The notes beneath the pieces are model-generated. The model had not been told where the DNA came from. It worked only from the letters and a program-made list of their open reading frames with translations, and ran no database searches. Positions 52,117 through 59,918 of a stretch of DNA of 64,000 nt are shown here, piece after piece. The position numbers were made by a program, and so were the translations under genes. Each line of letters starts with the position of its first letter. Positions within the stretch are counted from its first letter, which is position 1. The stretch comes from Caulobacteraceae bacterium UBA3198 (GTDB taxonomy: Bacteria > Pseudomonadota > Alphaproteobacteria > Caulobacterales > Caulobacteraceae): positions 1 to 64,000 of the forward strand of contig DEWY01000005.1 in assembly GCA_002363865.1 (NCBI GenBank), read 5' to 3'.

Positions 52117-52887
52117 ATGGCGCGCCGCCCCATTGATCCCGCACGCCTGGGCGGGGAAGCCTTAACTCACTGGTATCGAAGAACTTCGTCTGAAATTGAG
52201 CAAGAACATGATGAAGTCGAAGCCCAAGACTGGCTAGACTATCAGTTCGAAACGCGGCGGCAGTCCGGAGCCACGCAGCAGACGGAGGGCCTGATCACTC
52301 CTGCTGTGGACAACGGCCTCTACATTGCAACCGGTACCGGCGGTTGGCGGCGCATTAGCAACGGGTTGGACTCCCAACACGGTGGCGGACCTTCCTTCCA
52401 TCCCGCGGAACCACAGCAAGCCTATTTCTTACCAGTCGGCAATCCTGCGAACCCGCGCCTCATTAGGCAGTGGGAGAAGCGTGAGGGCCGCCCTTGGCCG
52501 CGAGATCCTTTGACTGGCAGGCGATACGACGTCGGCCACATCAAGGCGCTGGCTGATGGTGGTACCAACACGCTTGAGAACATTGAGCCCATACACCGGG
52601 ACCTTCATGTGGCGCAGCACAAGGCGAATGGGGACTATTCCCGCTGGGCGAAGCGCGCCGCCATAGCCAGGGCGTTCGGGGGGCGTGTCGCGCGAGCCCT
52701 AAGTCCCCTCGCAATATTGCCAACCATCACCGGGGTGCTCTCCAACCGCATCCGCACGGACAACTGGGACAACTTTACGAGCGACATGGTGGGATGGCCC
52801 AGCGAGGAGGACATGCAGCGGCAGCTTGAGCGCGAACAAAAGGTGATCAATCCCCATTGGAAACCCGGCGATCCGATCGTAATCTGA
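52117..52887 (+). CDS. HNH-type nuclease, possible toxin
   Basis: A 256-residue protein with an HNH-like core at about 135-180: YDVGHIKALADGG, then NTLENIEPIHRDLH and QHKANGDYSRWAKR, supplying His141, Asn155 and His164/His168. The N-terminal 100 residues are not recognised, and a hydrophobic segment lies at 196-208. No signal peptide is present. GGAG precedes the ATG at 52117. The downstream acidic protein and the AT-richer context suggest an acquired toxin-immunity pair rather than a restriction enzyme, since no methylase is near. A phage-type or homing HNH nuclease is the alternative. Confidence 0.72.
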   Translation: MARRPIDPARLGGEALTHWYRRTSSEIEQEHDEVEAQDWLDYQFETRRQSGATQQTEGLITPAVDNGLYIATGTGGWRRISNGLDSQHGGGPSFHPAEPQQAYFLPVGNPANPRLIRQWEKREGRPWPRDPLTGRRYDVGHIKALADGGTNTLENIEPIHRDLHVAQHKANGDYSRWAKRAAIARAFGGRVARALSPLAILPTITGVLSNRIRTDNWDNFTSDMVGWPSEEDMQRQLEREQKVINPHWKPGDPIVI

Positions 52888-52915
52888 GATCCTTCGTTTC
52901 CGCAGGTCTCGCCTC

Positions 52916-53413
52916 ATGAACCCTCCCGTCGACACTTCAGGCTTTCAGCTCGAGGGCGTGCCTGATCCTGAGGAGGACGCGCAGCTTGCCGAGCTTGAGG
53001 CGGAGGCCCGCGACTATGTCCTGACGCGTCCCTGGTCGAAGCCCATCGGCGAGATGCTGCTGGCCTTTGGGGTGAGCCGCATCCTCGCCCTGTTCCTTGT
53101 TCGCTTCGAAGAGCCGATCCAATGGGGGGACGAGGAGGATGCCGAGCTTTGGGTGATCGTCGGCGACCTGCCGCCCGCCCATTTTGCGACTGACGACTCC
53201 CCCAACGCCGCCGAAGCGCTCGAAACCTATTGCGTCTTCATGGAGGATTGGGCTGATCGCGTCCTCGACGGAGACGACCTGGAAGGCGCTTATCCGGTCG
53301 CCGCCGCCCCGACAGAAGAGCACGCGCGGATGCTGAAGAGCAGGCTCGAATTCATCCGCGAGAACATCATCCCGATGATCGATGTCGGACGAGGCGGCGC
53401 TTCCGCCCATTGA
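52916..53413 (+). CDS. Acidic protein, possible immunity partner of the HNH protein
   Basis: A 165-residue, very acidic protein (many Asp/Glu; for example PEEDAQLAELEAEARDY and VLDGDDLEGAY). No family was firmly recognised. It follows the HNH gene by 28 bases on the same strand. Small acidic proteins directly downstream of HNH toxins typically act as immunity proteins that block the basic active site, which is the basis for the suggestion; the function is inferred. The frame ends just before the cysNC terminator. Confidence 0.65.
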   Translation: MNPPVDTSGFQLEGVPDPEEDAQLAELEAEARDYVLTRPWSKPIGEMLLAFGVSRILALFLVRFEEPIQWGDEEDAELWVIVGDLPPAHFATDDSPNAAEALETYCVFMEDWADRVLDGDDLEGAYPVAAAPTEEHARMLKSRLEFIRENIIPMIDVGRGGASAH

Positions 53414-53429
53414 GCCATCGCCTTGGCGA

Positions 53430-53447
53430 AACGAAAAAGGGCCGGGC
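53430..53447. repeat. Right copy of the 18-bp near-repeat
   Basis: AACGAAAAAGGGCCGGGC, 16 of 18 identical to 51931-51948. This copy is part of the complete terminator at 53434-53466. Confidence 0.45.
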
Positions 53448-53466
53448 GCCCTGCGGCGTCCGGCCC
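53434..53466 (-). terminator. Rho-independent terminator of cysNC
   Basis: Read on the minus strand, a 12-bp stem (GGGCCGGACGCC / GGCGCCCGGCCC, with one wobble pair) and a 4-base loop run into TTTTT, 26 bases after the cysNC stop. It could also stop plus-strand transcripts of the accessory genes. Confidence 0.85.
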
Positions 53467-53492
53467 GTCTCGTGGTGTTGCTCAGTCTGACC

Positions 53493-55382
53493 CTAGTTGT
53501 TGGCCAGCCAGGCGACGATTTCCTCGGCCGCCTGTTCGGGCGAGAGGGTGGTGGTGTCGACGGTGATCTCGGCGTGTTCCGGCTCCTCGTAGGGGGAGTC
53601 GATGCCGGTGAAGTTCTTCAGCTCGCCGGCCCGGGCCTTGGCGTAGAGGCCCTTGACGTCGCGCTGTTCGGCCACCGCCAGCGGGGTGGCGACATAGACC
53701 TCGACGAACTCGCCGTCCTCCATCAGCTCGCGAGCCATGCGGCGCTCGGCCCGGAAGGGGGAGATGAAGGAGACCAGCACGATCAGGCCCGCATCGACCA
53801 TCAGCTTGGAGACCTCGGCCACCCGGCGGATGTTCTCCACCCGGTCTTCCTCGGTGAAGCCCAGGTCCTTGTTCAGGCCGTGGCGGACATTGTCGCCGTC
53901 CAGCAGATAGGTGTGGCGGCCGTCGGCCTGCATGCGCTTTTCGACCAGGTTGGCGATGGTCGACTTGCCGGCGCCCGAGAGGCCGGTGAGCCAGACCACG
54001 CGGCCCTTCTGGCCCTTCTGCGCGGCGCGGGAGGCCTTGGAGACGTCCAGCGCCTGCCAGTGGATGTTCTGGCTGCGGCGCAGGGCGAAGTGCAGCATGC
54101 CGGCGCCCACGGTCCGGTTGGAGATCCGGTCCACCAGGATGAAGCCGCCCAGGGTGTGGTTGTCCTTGTAGGCGTCAAAGGCGATGGGGGCGTCGAGCGA
54201 CAGGTTGCAGACGCCGATCTCGTTCAGCTCCAGCCGCTTGGCGGCCAGCTGTTCGAGGGTGTTCACATTCACCTTGTACTTGGGCTCGGTGATGCTGGCG
54301 CCGACGATGCGCGTGCCGATCTTCATCAGATAGGGGCGGCCGGGCAGCATGCCCTCGTCATCCATCCAGACGATGGTGGCCTCGAACTGGTCGGCCACTT
54401 CCGGCGGATGGCCGGCGATGGACAGGACGTCGCCGCGGCTGATGTCGATCTCGTCGGTCAGCGTGATGGTCACCGACTGGCCGGCCACCGCACGGGGCAG
54501 GTCTCCGGTCATGGTGACGATGCGCGCCACGGTGCTTTCGCGGCCAGACGGCAGCACCTTGACCTTGTCGCCGGGCGAGATGGTCCCGGTGGCGATCAGG
54601 CCGGAGAAGCCGCGGAAGTCCAGGTCGGGACGGTTCACCCACTGGACCGGCATGCGGAAGGGCTTCTCCCGCAGGTCGTCCTCGACATCGAGGGATTCCA
54701 GGTGCGGCAGCAGGGGCGGGCCCTTGTACCAGGGCGCCTTGTCGCTGGGCTCGGTGATGTTGTCGCCCTTCAGGGCCGACATGGGGATGGCGGTGAAGTC
54801 CTTGATCCCGATCTGGGCGGCGAAGTCGTGGTACTCGGCCAGGATGGAGTCGAACACCTCCTGGCTCCAGCCCACCAGGTCCATCTTGTTGATGGCCAGG
54901 ACCACGTGGCGGATGCCCAGCAGCGAGACGAGATAGGAGTGCCGCCTCGTCTGGGTCAGCACGCCCTTGCGCGCATCGATCAGGATGATGGCCGCGTCCG
55001 CCGTCGAGGCGCCGGTGACCATGTTGCGGGTGTACTGCTCGTGGCCAGGGGTGTCGGCGACGATGAACTTGCGGGTGTCGGTGGAGAAGAAGCGGTAGGC
55101 GACATCAATGGTGATGCCCTGTTCCCGCTCCGCGGCCAGACCGTCCACCAGCAGGGCGAAGTCGATCTCGCCCCCTTGGGTGCCGACCTTCTTGGAGTCG
55201 GCCTCCAGCGCGGCCATCTGGTCTTCGAAGATCATCTTGGAGTCGTAGAGCAGGCGTCCGATCAGGGTCGACTTGCCGTCGTCCACCGACCCGCAGGTCA
55301 GGAAGCGCAGCAGGCTCTTGTGCTCGTGGGCCTTGAGATAGGCCTCAATGTCTTCGGCGATGAGTGCGGACTGGTGGGACAT
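53493..55382 (-). CDS. cysN: Bifunctional sulfate adenylyltransferase subunit 1 / APS kinase CysNC
   Basis: A 629-residue fusion. The N-terminal GTPase (CysN) has GSVDDGKSTLIGRLLYDS, DTPGHEQYTRNM and NKMDL, followed by beta-barrel domains. The C-terminal part (from about residue 440) is an adenylyl-sulfate kinase with P-loop GLSGAGKST, LDGDNVRHGLN and FISPFRAER. With CysD it makes APS from ATP and sulfate, powered by GTP, and then phosphorylates APS to PAPS. The fusion (NodQ-like) is common in alphaproteobacteria. The start shares one base with the cysD stop (TGATG). Confidence 0.97.
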   Translation of the reverse strand: MSHQSALIAEDIEAYLKAHEHKSLLRFLTCGSVDDGKSTLIGRLLYDSKMIFEDQMAALEADSKKVGTQGGEIDFALLVDGLAAEREQGITIDVAYRFFSTDTRKFIVADTPGHEQYTRNMVTGASTADAAIILIDARKGVLTQTRRHSYLVSLLGIRHVVLAINKMDLVGWSQEVFDSILAEYHDFAAQIGIKDFTAIPMSALKGDNITEPSDKAPWYKGPPLLPHLESLDVEDDLREKPFRMPVQWVNRPDLDFRGFSGLIATGTISPGDKVKVLPSGRESTVARIVTMTGDLPRAVAGQSVTITLTDEIDISRGDVLSIAGHPPEVADQFEATIVWMDDEGMLPGRPYLMKIGTRIVGASITEPKYKVNVNTLEQLAAKRLELNEIGVCNLSLDAPIAFDAYKDNHTLGGFILVDRISNRTVGAGMLHFALRRSQNIHWQALDVSKASRAAQKGQKGRVVWLTGLSGAGKSTIANLVEKRMQADGRHTYLLDGDNVRHGLNKDLGFTEEDRVENIRRVAEVSKLMVDAGLIVLVSFISPFRAERRMARELMEDGEFVEVYVATPLAVAEQRDVKGLYAKARAGELKNFTGIDSPYEEPEHAEITVDTTTLSPEQAAEEIVAWLANN

Positions 55383-56338
55383 CAGAAATAGCCCTCTTGC
55401 TTCTTCTTCTCCATCGAGGCGGCCTGGTCGTGATCGATCACGCGGCCCTGGCGCTCGGACGTGGTGGTGAGAAGCATTTCCTGGATGATTTCGGGCAGGG
55501 TGGCCGCGGTGCTTTCCACCGCGCCGGTGAGCGGATAGCAGCCCAGCGTGCGGAAGCGGACCGACCGCATCGTCGGGGTCTCGCCGGGGCGCAGCGGCAT
55601 GCGGTCGTCATCGACCATGATCAGGGCGCCGTCGCGCTCCACCACCGGCCGCTCGGCCGAGTAGTAGAGGGGCACGATGGGGATGTTCTCCAGGTGGATG
55701 TATTGCCAGATGTCCAGCTCGGTCCAGTTGGAGATCGGGAAGACCCGCATGCTTTCCCCCTGCGCCTTGCGGGCGTTGTAGAGGTTCCACAGTTCGGGAC
55801 GCTGGTTCTTGGGATCCCAGCGGTGCTGGGCCGAGCGGAAGGAGAAGACCCGCTCCTTGGCGCGGGATTTTTCCTCGTCCCGCCGGGCGCCGCCGAAGGC
55901 CGCGTCGAAGCCATACTTGTCCAGGGCCTGCTTCAGCCCCTCGGTCTTCCACATGTCGGTGTGCAGGGCCGAGCCGTGGTCGAAGGGATTGATGCCCTTG
56001 GCCAGGGCTTCGGGGTTGCGGTGGACCAGCAGCTCGAAGCCCAGGGTGGCGGCCATCCGCTCGCGCATCTCGTACATGGCCCGGAACTTCCAGGTCGTGT
56101 CCACGTGCAGCAGGGGGAAGGGCGGCTTGGATGGGTAGAAGGCCTTGGCCGCCAAGTGAAGCATCACCGCGGAGTCCTTGCCGACCGAATAGAGCATGAC
56201 CGGACGTTCGGCCTCGGCCACCACCTCGCGCATGATGTGGATGCTCTCGGCCTCCAGGCGCTGAAGGTGGGTCAGCGTATCGGCGTCGAGGCCGGGCGTA
56301 AGGCGCGACTTCGCGGCCTCGGCTTGGCGGGCGTCCAT
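55382..56338 (-). CDS. cysD: Sulfate adenylyltransferase subunit 2 CysD
   Basis: A 318-residue ATP-pyrophosphatase-fold enzyme, the catalytic subunit of ATP sulfurylase. The PP-motif is in LYSVGKDSAVMLHLA, and FPLLHVDTTWKF and GGARRDEEKSRAKERVFS are diagnostic. It is first in the cysD-cysNC operon on the minus strand. The start at 56338 (MDARQ) is preferred by family length; 56356 (MQGSNV) is also possible. It activates sulfate in assimilation. The 242 bases upstream, shared with the Ada-AlkA gene, show no clear riboswitch or operator. Confidence 0.95.
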   Translation of the reverse strand: MDARQAEAAKSRLTPGLDADTLTHLQRLEAESIHIMREVVAEAERPVMLYSVGKDSAVMLHLAAKAFYPSKPPFPLLHVDTTWKFRAMYEMRERMAATLGFELLVHRNPEALAKGINPFDHGSALHTDMWKTEGLKQALDKYGFDAAFGGARRDEEKSRAKERVFSFRSAQHRWDPKNQRPELWNLYNARKAQGESMRVFPISNWTELDIWQYIHLENIPIVPLYYSAERPVVERDGALIMVDDDRMPLRPGETPTMRSVRFRTLGCYPLTGAVESTAATLPEIIQEMLLTTTSERQGRVIDHDQAASMEKKKQEGYF

Positions 56339-56598
56339 GACGTTTGAACCTTGCATGGTGGAATCTGGGCCTGAATGGTGCTGCGACGTACAAAGTAATT
56401 CCGCCCGCCGTTGGTGGTCGGCGCGCGCACTGGCCCTTTACCGGTCAGTTAAGGGACAGCGGCGCCCAAAGCAAGAACAGGCGCAACCTCCAGTTCAAGT
56501 TCCAGGCCAGTTCCGTGAGACGGGCAGGTCCCATAGCGCGCCCAACGCACAGTCCGATGACACAGGCGCCCGGACTGGGCGCAGACGCCGGAAGGTGG

Positions 56599-58167
56599 AT
56601 GTCCGAAAACCGCGAGACAGGCGCCGCGACAGGGGCGATCCTGGCGCTCATGGATCTGGATGACGACGCCTGCTACCGCGCCCTGTCGATGCGGGACGCC
56701 CGCCTGGACGGGAAGATATTCGTCGGCGTGCGCACGACGGGGATCTACTGCCGGCCCATCTGCCCGGCCCGCACACCGCTTCGGCGCAATGTCACCTTTT
56801 ACGCCTCGGCCGCCGCGGCCCAGGAGGCGGGCTTCCGCCCCTGTCTGCGCTGTCGGCCGGAAACCTCTCCGGACCTGGGCGCCTGGCGGGGCAGCTCCAA
56901 CACCGTGGCCCGGGCGCTCGCGATGATCGAGGACGGCGCCCTGGACGCCGGCGACGTGGAGGGCCTGGCCGATCGGTTGGGCGTGGGGGGACGCCAGCTG
57001 CGCCGGCTGTTCAAGCAGCACCTGGGCGCCTCGCCGGTGGCCGTCGCCCAGACACGGCGGGTGCTGCTGGCCAAGCAGCTGATCTGCGACACGACCCTGC
57101 CCATGGCCGAGGTGGCGCTCGCCGCCGGCTTCGGCAGCGTGCGCCGGTTCAACGAGACCTTCCAGCAGCTCTATGCGCGAGCGCCGGCGGAGCTTCGGCG
57201 ACGCCAGCGGCCGGAGGTCAGCGCCGAGGACGGCGGCGGGGTCGTCCTGCGGCTGGCCTACCGCGCGCCCTATGACTGGGCCGGCATGCTGGACTTCCTG
57301 GCCCTGCGAGCCGTCCCGGGCGTCGAGGCCGTGAGCGGGGGCCGCTACCGCCGGACCCTGAGTGTCGATGGGACCGCAGGCCTGGTCACGGTCGGGCCCG
57401 GCCCCGGTGAGACCCTGGAGGTTTGCGCCCAGTTTCCGCGCCTGCAGGTGCTGCCTCAGGTGATCGCCCGGGTGCGGCGGGTGTTTGATCTGGGCGCTGA
57501 TCCGGCCCAGGTGAACGCCCACCTGAGCCTCGACCCGCACCTGGCGCCTCTTGTGGCTCAGCGGCCGGGACTGCGGGCGCCGGGCGCCTGGGACGGGTTC
57601 GAGCTGGCGGTGCGCGCCGTTCTTGGGCAGCAGATCACGGTGGCCGGCGCCCGGGCCCTGGCGGGTCGGCTGGCCGCCGAACATGGCGAGGTCCTGCCGG
57701 CGGCCCTGGCCGGGGAGGGGCTGAGCCTCTTGTTTCCGACCCCGCAGGCCCTGGCCCGGATCGATCCGGAGACCCTGCCCATGCCCCGCGCCCGGGGCCG
57801 CGCCCTGGTGGGGCTGGCGGCCGCGGCGGCGGCCGACCCGGACCTGTTCGCGCCGCGGGGCTCTCTCGAGGGCGCAGTGGCCCGACTGAAGGCCCTGCCA
57901 GGCATCGGGGAGTGGACGGCCCAGTACATCGCCCTGCGCCAGATGCGCGAGCCCGACGCCTTTCCCCACGGGGATATCGGCCTGATGCGCGCCATGGCCG
58001 GGCCCGACGGCCAGCGCCCGAGCGCGGCTGAACTGTTGGCGCGGGCTGAGGCCTGGCGACCCTGGCGGGCCTATGGCGCATTGCACCTGTGGGCCTCCGA
58101 AGGCCTCGCACCGACGGCCGAAACCCCGACCCTGCTGGAGGTCTCCCATGACCAAGACGCCGCCTGA
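56599..58167 (+). CDS. Ada-AlkA fusion: methylphosphotriester-sensing regulator and 3-methyladenine glycosylase
   Basis: A 522-residue fusion. The Ada metal-binding domain has four zinc cysteines at 51, 55, 82 and 85 (CRPICP and CLRC), with Cys51 the expected methyl acceptor. An AraC-type helix-turn-helix (about 100-185) is followed by the AlkA N-terminal domain (about 195-310) and the helix-hairpin-helix glycosylase with LPGIGEWTAQYIALR and the catalytic Asp in PHGDIGL. It would sense alkylation, activate repair genes, and excise alkylated bases. GGAAGG precedes 56599; 56557 and 56650 are other starts. The separate ogt gene overlaps its end by 20 bases, giving a split Ada system. Confidence 0.9.
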   Translation: MSENRETGAATGAILALMDLDDDACYRALSMRDARLDGKIFVGVRTTGIYCRPICPARTPLRRNVTFYASAAAAQEAGFRPCLRCRPETSPDLGAWRGSSNTVARALAMIEDGALDAGDVEGLADRLGVGGRQLRRLFKQHLGASPVAVAQTRRVLLAKQLICDTTLPMAEVALAAGFGSVRRFNETFQQLYARAPAELRRRQRPEVSAEDGGGVVLRLAYRAPYDWAGMLDFLALRAVPGVEAVSGGRYRRTLSVDGTAGLVTVGPGPGETLEVCAQFPRLQVLPQVIARVRRVFDLGADPAQVNAHLSLDPHLAPLVAQRPGLRAPGAWDGFELAVRAVLGQQITVAGARALAGRLAAEHGEVLPAALAGEGLSLLFPTPQALARIDPETLPMPRARGRALVGLAAAAAADPDLFAPRGSLEGAVARLKALPGIGEWTAQYIALRQMREPDAFPHGDIGLMRAMAGPDGQRPSAAELLARAEAWRPWRAYGALHLWASEGLAPTAETPTLLEVSHDQDAA

Positions 58168-58705
58168 GGCCCTGTCCATCGCGCCCTTGAGCACCCCGCT
58201 GGGGGAGGCCCAGATCGTATTCGACGACGCGGGGGTCCTGCGGGCCTTTGACTGGGCGAGCCATCGCGAGCGGATGGACCGGCTGCTGCGCCGCCATTAC
58301 GGGCCGGTCACTCTGAGCGAGGCTGCGGCGCCTGGCGCGCTGTCGGACTCCTTCGCGGCCTATTTCGCAGGGGATGCGCGGGCCCTGGGGGCCATCCCCT
58401 GGGCGACCGGCGGAACCGCCTTTCAGAACAAAGTCTGGCAGGCCCTTTGCGAGATTCCGGCCGGGGTGACCTGGTCTTATGGTCAGCTGGCCGCGCATAT
58501 CGGGTCGCCGAGGGCGGTGCGGGCGGTGGGCCTGGCCAATGGCGCCAATCCGGTGGGTCTGGTCGTCCCCTGTCATCGGGTGATCGGCGCCGACCGAAGC
58601 CTGACCGGCTATGGCGGAGGGCTGGAGCGCAAACGCTGGCTGCTGGCCCATGAGGGCGTCGATCTCGGCGCCGCAAGTGACCCCCTGAGCGCCCGCCTCC
58701 TTTGA
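58148..58705 (+). CDS. ogt: Methylated-DNA--protein cysteine methyltransferase
   Basis: A 185-residue suicide repair protein that removes O6-alkylguanine lesions. The active-site Cys is in LVVPCHRVIGADRSLTGYGGG, of which PCHRV is the signature. The helix-turn-helix part has GVTWSYGQLAAHIG and RAVGLANGANP. Its ATG is 20 bases inside the Ada-AlkA gene, so the two are translationally coupled and would be induced together by alkylation damage. Confidence 0.95.
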   Translation: MTKTPPEALSIAPLSTPLGEAQIVFDDAGVLRAFDWASHRERMDRLLRRHYGPVTLSEAAAPGALSDSFAAYFAGDARALGAIPWATGGTAFQNKVWQALCEIPAGVTWSYGQLAAHIGSPRAVRAVGLANGANPVGLVVPCHRVIGADRSLTGYGGGLERKRWLLAHEGVDLGAASDPLSARLL

Positions 58706-58762
58706 TTCTCGATCGGCTGCGGTCTAGGTTGCTGCCGAGGGACGACTGGGGAGTAGAGCTCG

Positions 58763-59413
58763 ATGAAACGCGTTGTCTTGGCCGCCGTCATGGCGATCAC
58801 CACCGCGGCGGCCGGCGCGGCCGTCGCGCAGAACTACGGCGGCGGCGGGCGCCAGCCTTCGGCCATCCTGTATGACCAACCCAATTTCCAGGGCCGCCAG
58901 ACCACCATCTATGGCACCGCCACCAACCTGCCGCGGGACTGGAACGACAAGGCCATGAGCGCCCGGTTCCAGGGCCGTTGGCGCGTCTGCGAGGACTCCG
59001 ACTATCGGGGTCGCTGCCAGGACGTGACTGGCGAGGTGGCCAATCTGAATTCCCTGGGCCTGGCCGAGCGGATCACCTCGCTGCAGGCCTATGCCGGCGG
59101 CGGCGCGGGCCCCGGCGGCGGATTCCGCCCGCCGTCTGGGGGCGCCTGGCGTCCGGGCGGCGGCAACTGGAGCGGGCCGAACCAATTCCGTCCCACAGAG
59201 GGCGTGCGCTCGGTCTTCTTCCCCTATCCGACCTATGACGGCTACGACATCGCCGCCGGCTCCAGCTCGGCCACCGCCTTCTGCCGCTCCCAGGGCCTGG
59301 GGTCCTCGGCCTATTACGACTCCAGCCAGCGGGCCCAGCAGGCGGTGGACGGGGAGGGGCGCTATACCGGCCCGACCAGCGTCCTGCGCGACGTGGTCTG
59401 CCGCCGCTACTAG
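58763..59413 (+). CDS. Exported beta/gamma-crystallin-like protein
   Basis: A 216-residue protein with a signal peptide to about 22 (GAAVAQN). A single beta/gamma-crystallin domain spans about 34-110, with two Greek-key motifs: ILYDQPNFQGRQTTIYG and the later WRVCEDSDYRGRCQDVTG ending in LAERITSLQAY. The Ca2+-binding (N/D)(N/D)xx(S/T)S pattern is only partly present. A Gly/Pro-rich linker leads to a C-terminal domain rich in Ser, Tyr and Cys. Bacterial crystallin-like proteins bind calcium and may act in the envelope or in stress; no more can be said. Confidence 0.83.
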   Translation: MKRVVLAAVMAITTAAAGAAVAQNYGGGGRQPSAILYDQPNFQGRQTTIYGTATNLPRDWNDKAMSARFQGRWRVCEDSDYRGRCQDVTGEVANLNSLGLAERITSLQAYAGGGAGPGGGFRPPSGGAWRPGGGNWSGPNQFRPTEGVRSVFFPYPTYDGYDIAAGSSSATAFCRSQGLGSSAYYDSSQRAQQAVDGEGRYTGPTSVLRDVVCRRY

Positions 59414-59427
59414 GACGCGTTCATCGG

Positions 59428-59467
59428 ATATGGCGCCACATGAACGAAGTTTCATGTGGCGCCATAT
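59428..59467. repeat. 17-bp perfect inverted repeat
   Basis: ATATGGCGCCACATGAA (59428-59444) and its exact complement TTCATGTGGCGCCATAT (59451-59467) surround a 6-base loop, CGAAGT. It lies 15 bases after the crystallin gene stop. It could be an intrinsic terminator (no T-run follows) or a protein-binding site. Confidence 0.85.
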
Positions 59468-59532
59468 TGCAGCGCTTCCCGCCCTGATCGATAAGTCAGC
59501 CGCAGACTCGTATCGGTGACGGGAGAGATCCG

Positions 59533-59757
59533 ATGCAGACCATCACAGAAATCGTGGCGACCGTGGTGATTCACGCCTCGGCCATGGCCTATTCGCATCT
59601 CGGCGTGCTCGTGGAGCCGCAGCAGCCCGAACGCACGGCCCAGGCCGAGCGCAAGGTCACCCGCTCAGCGCCGCAGCAGGCGCCCTTGAAGTCCTGCGAC
59701 GCGCCCCGCCCGGCGGCGCCTTGCCCGGACATCCCCCTGAGCCTCGGACGCGCCTGA
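59533..59757 (+). CDS. Small hypothetical protein
   Basis: A 74-residue product with a hydrophobic N-terminal half (TEIVATVVIHASAMAYSHLGVL) and a Pro/Ala/Arg-rich tail with two Cys. GGGAGAG lies about 7 bases before the ATG, which supports expression. No family was recognised. It lies between the perfect inverted repeat and the TipN-like gene, on the same strand. Confidence 0.5.
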   Translation: MQTITEIVATVVIHASAMAYSHLGVLVEPQQPERTAQAERKVTRSAPQQAPLKSCDAPRPAAPCPDIPLSLGRA

Positions 59758-59918
59758 CCCAGGACCTGCGCTCGGGAAAATTCTCCGCCCCCGCGCAAAT
59801 TGGCCGCATGGCGCTTTGCGCGCGGCCCGTTCAACGTTAATCCTTGCCATTCAGGGCGTGCGCCAGACGACGAAGCGTCGGTTCGCGGGGCGTGTCGGCC
59901 GCTAGTAACGGGCCGCAG

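Noticed and set aside
53382..55391. 669-codon plus-strand frame over cysNC
   Set aside because: Antisense of the strongly conserved CysNC; no independent support.
56357..56598. Possible riboswitch or operator between cysD and the Ada-AlkA gene
   Set aside because: No conserved aptamer core or clear inverted repeat was seen in this divergent gap.
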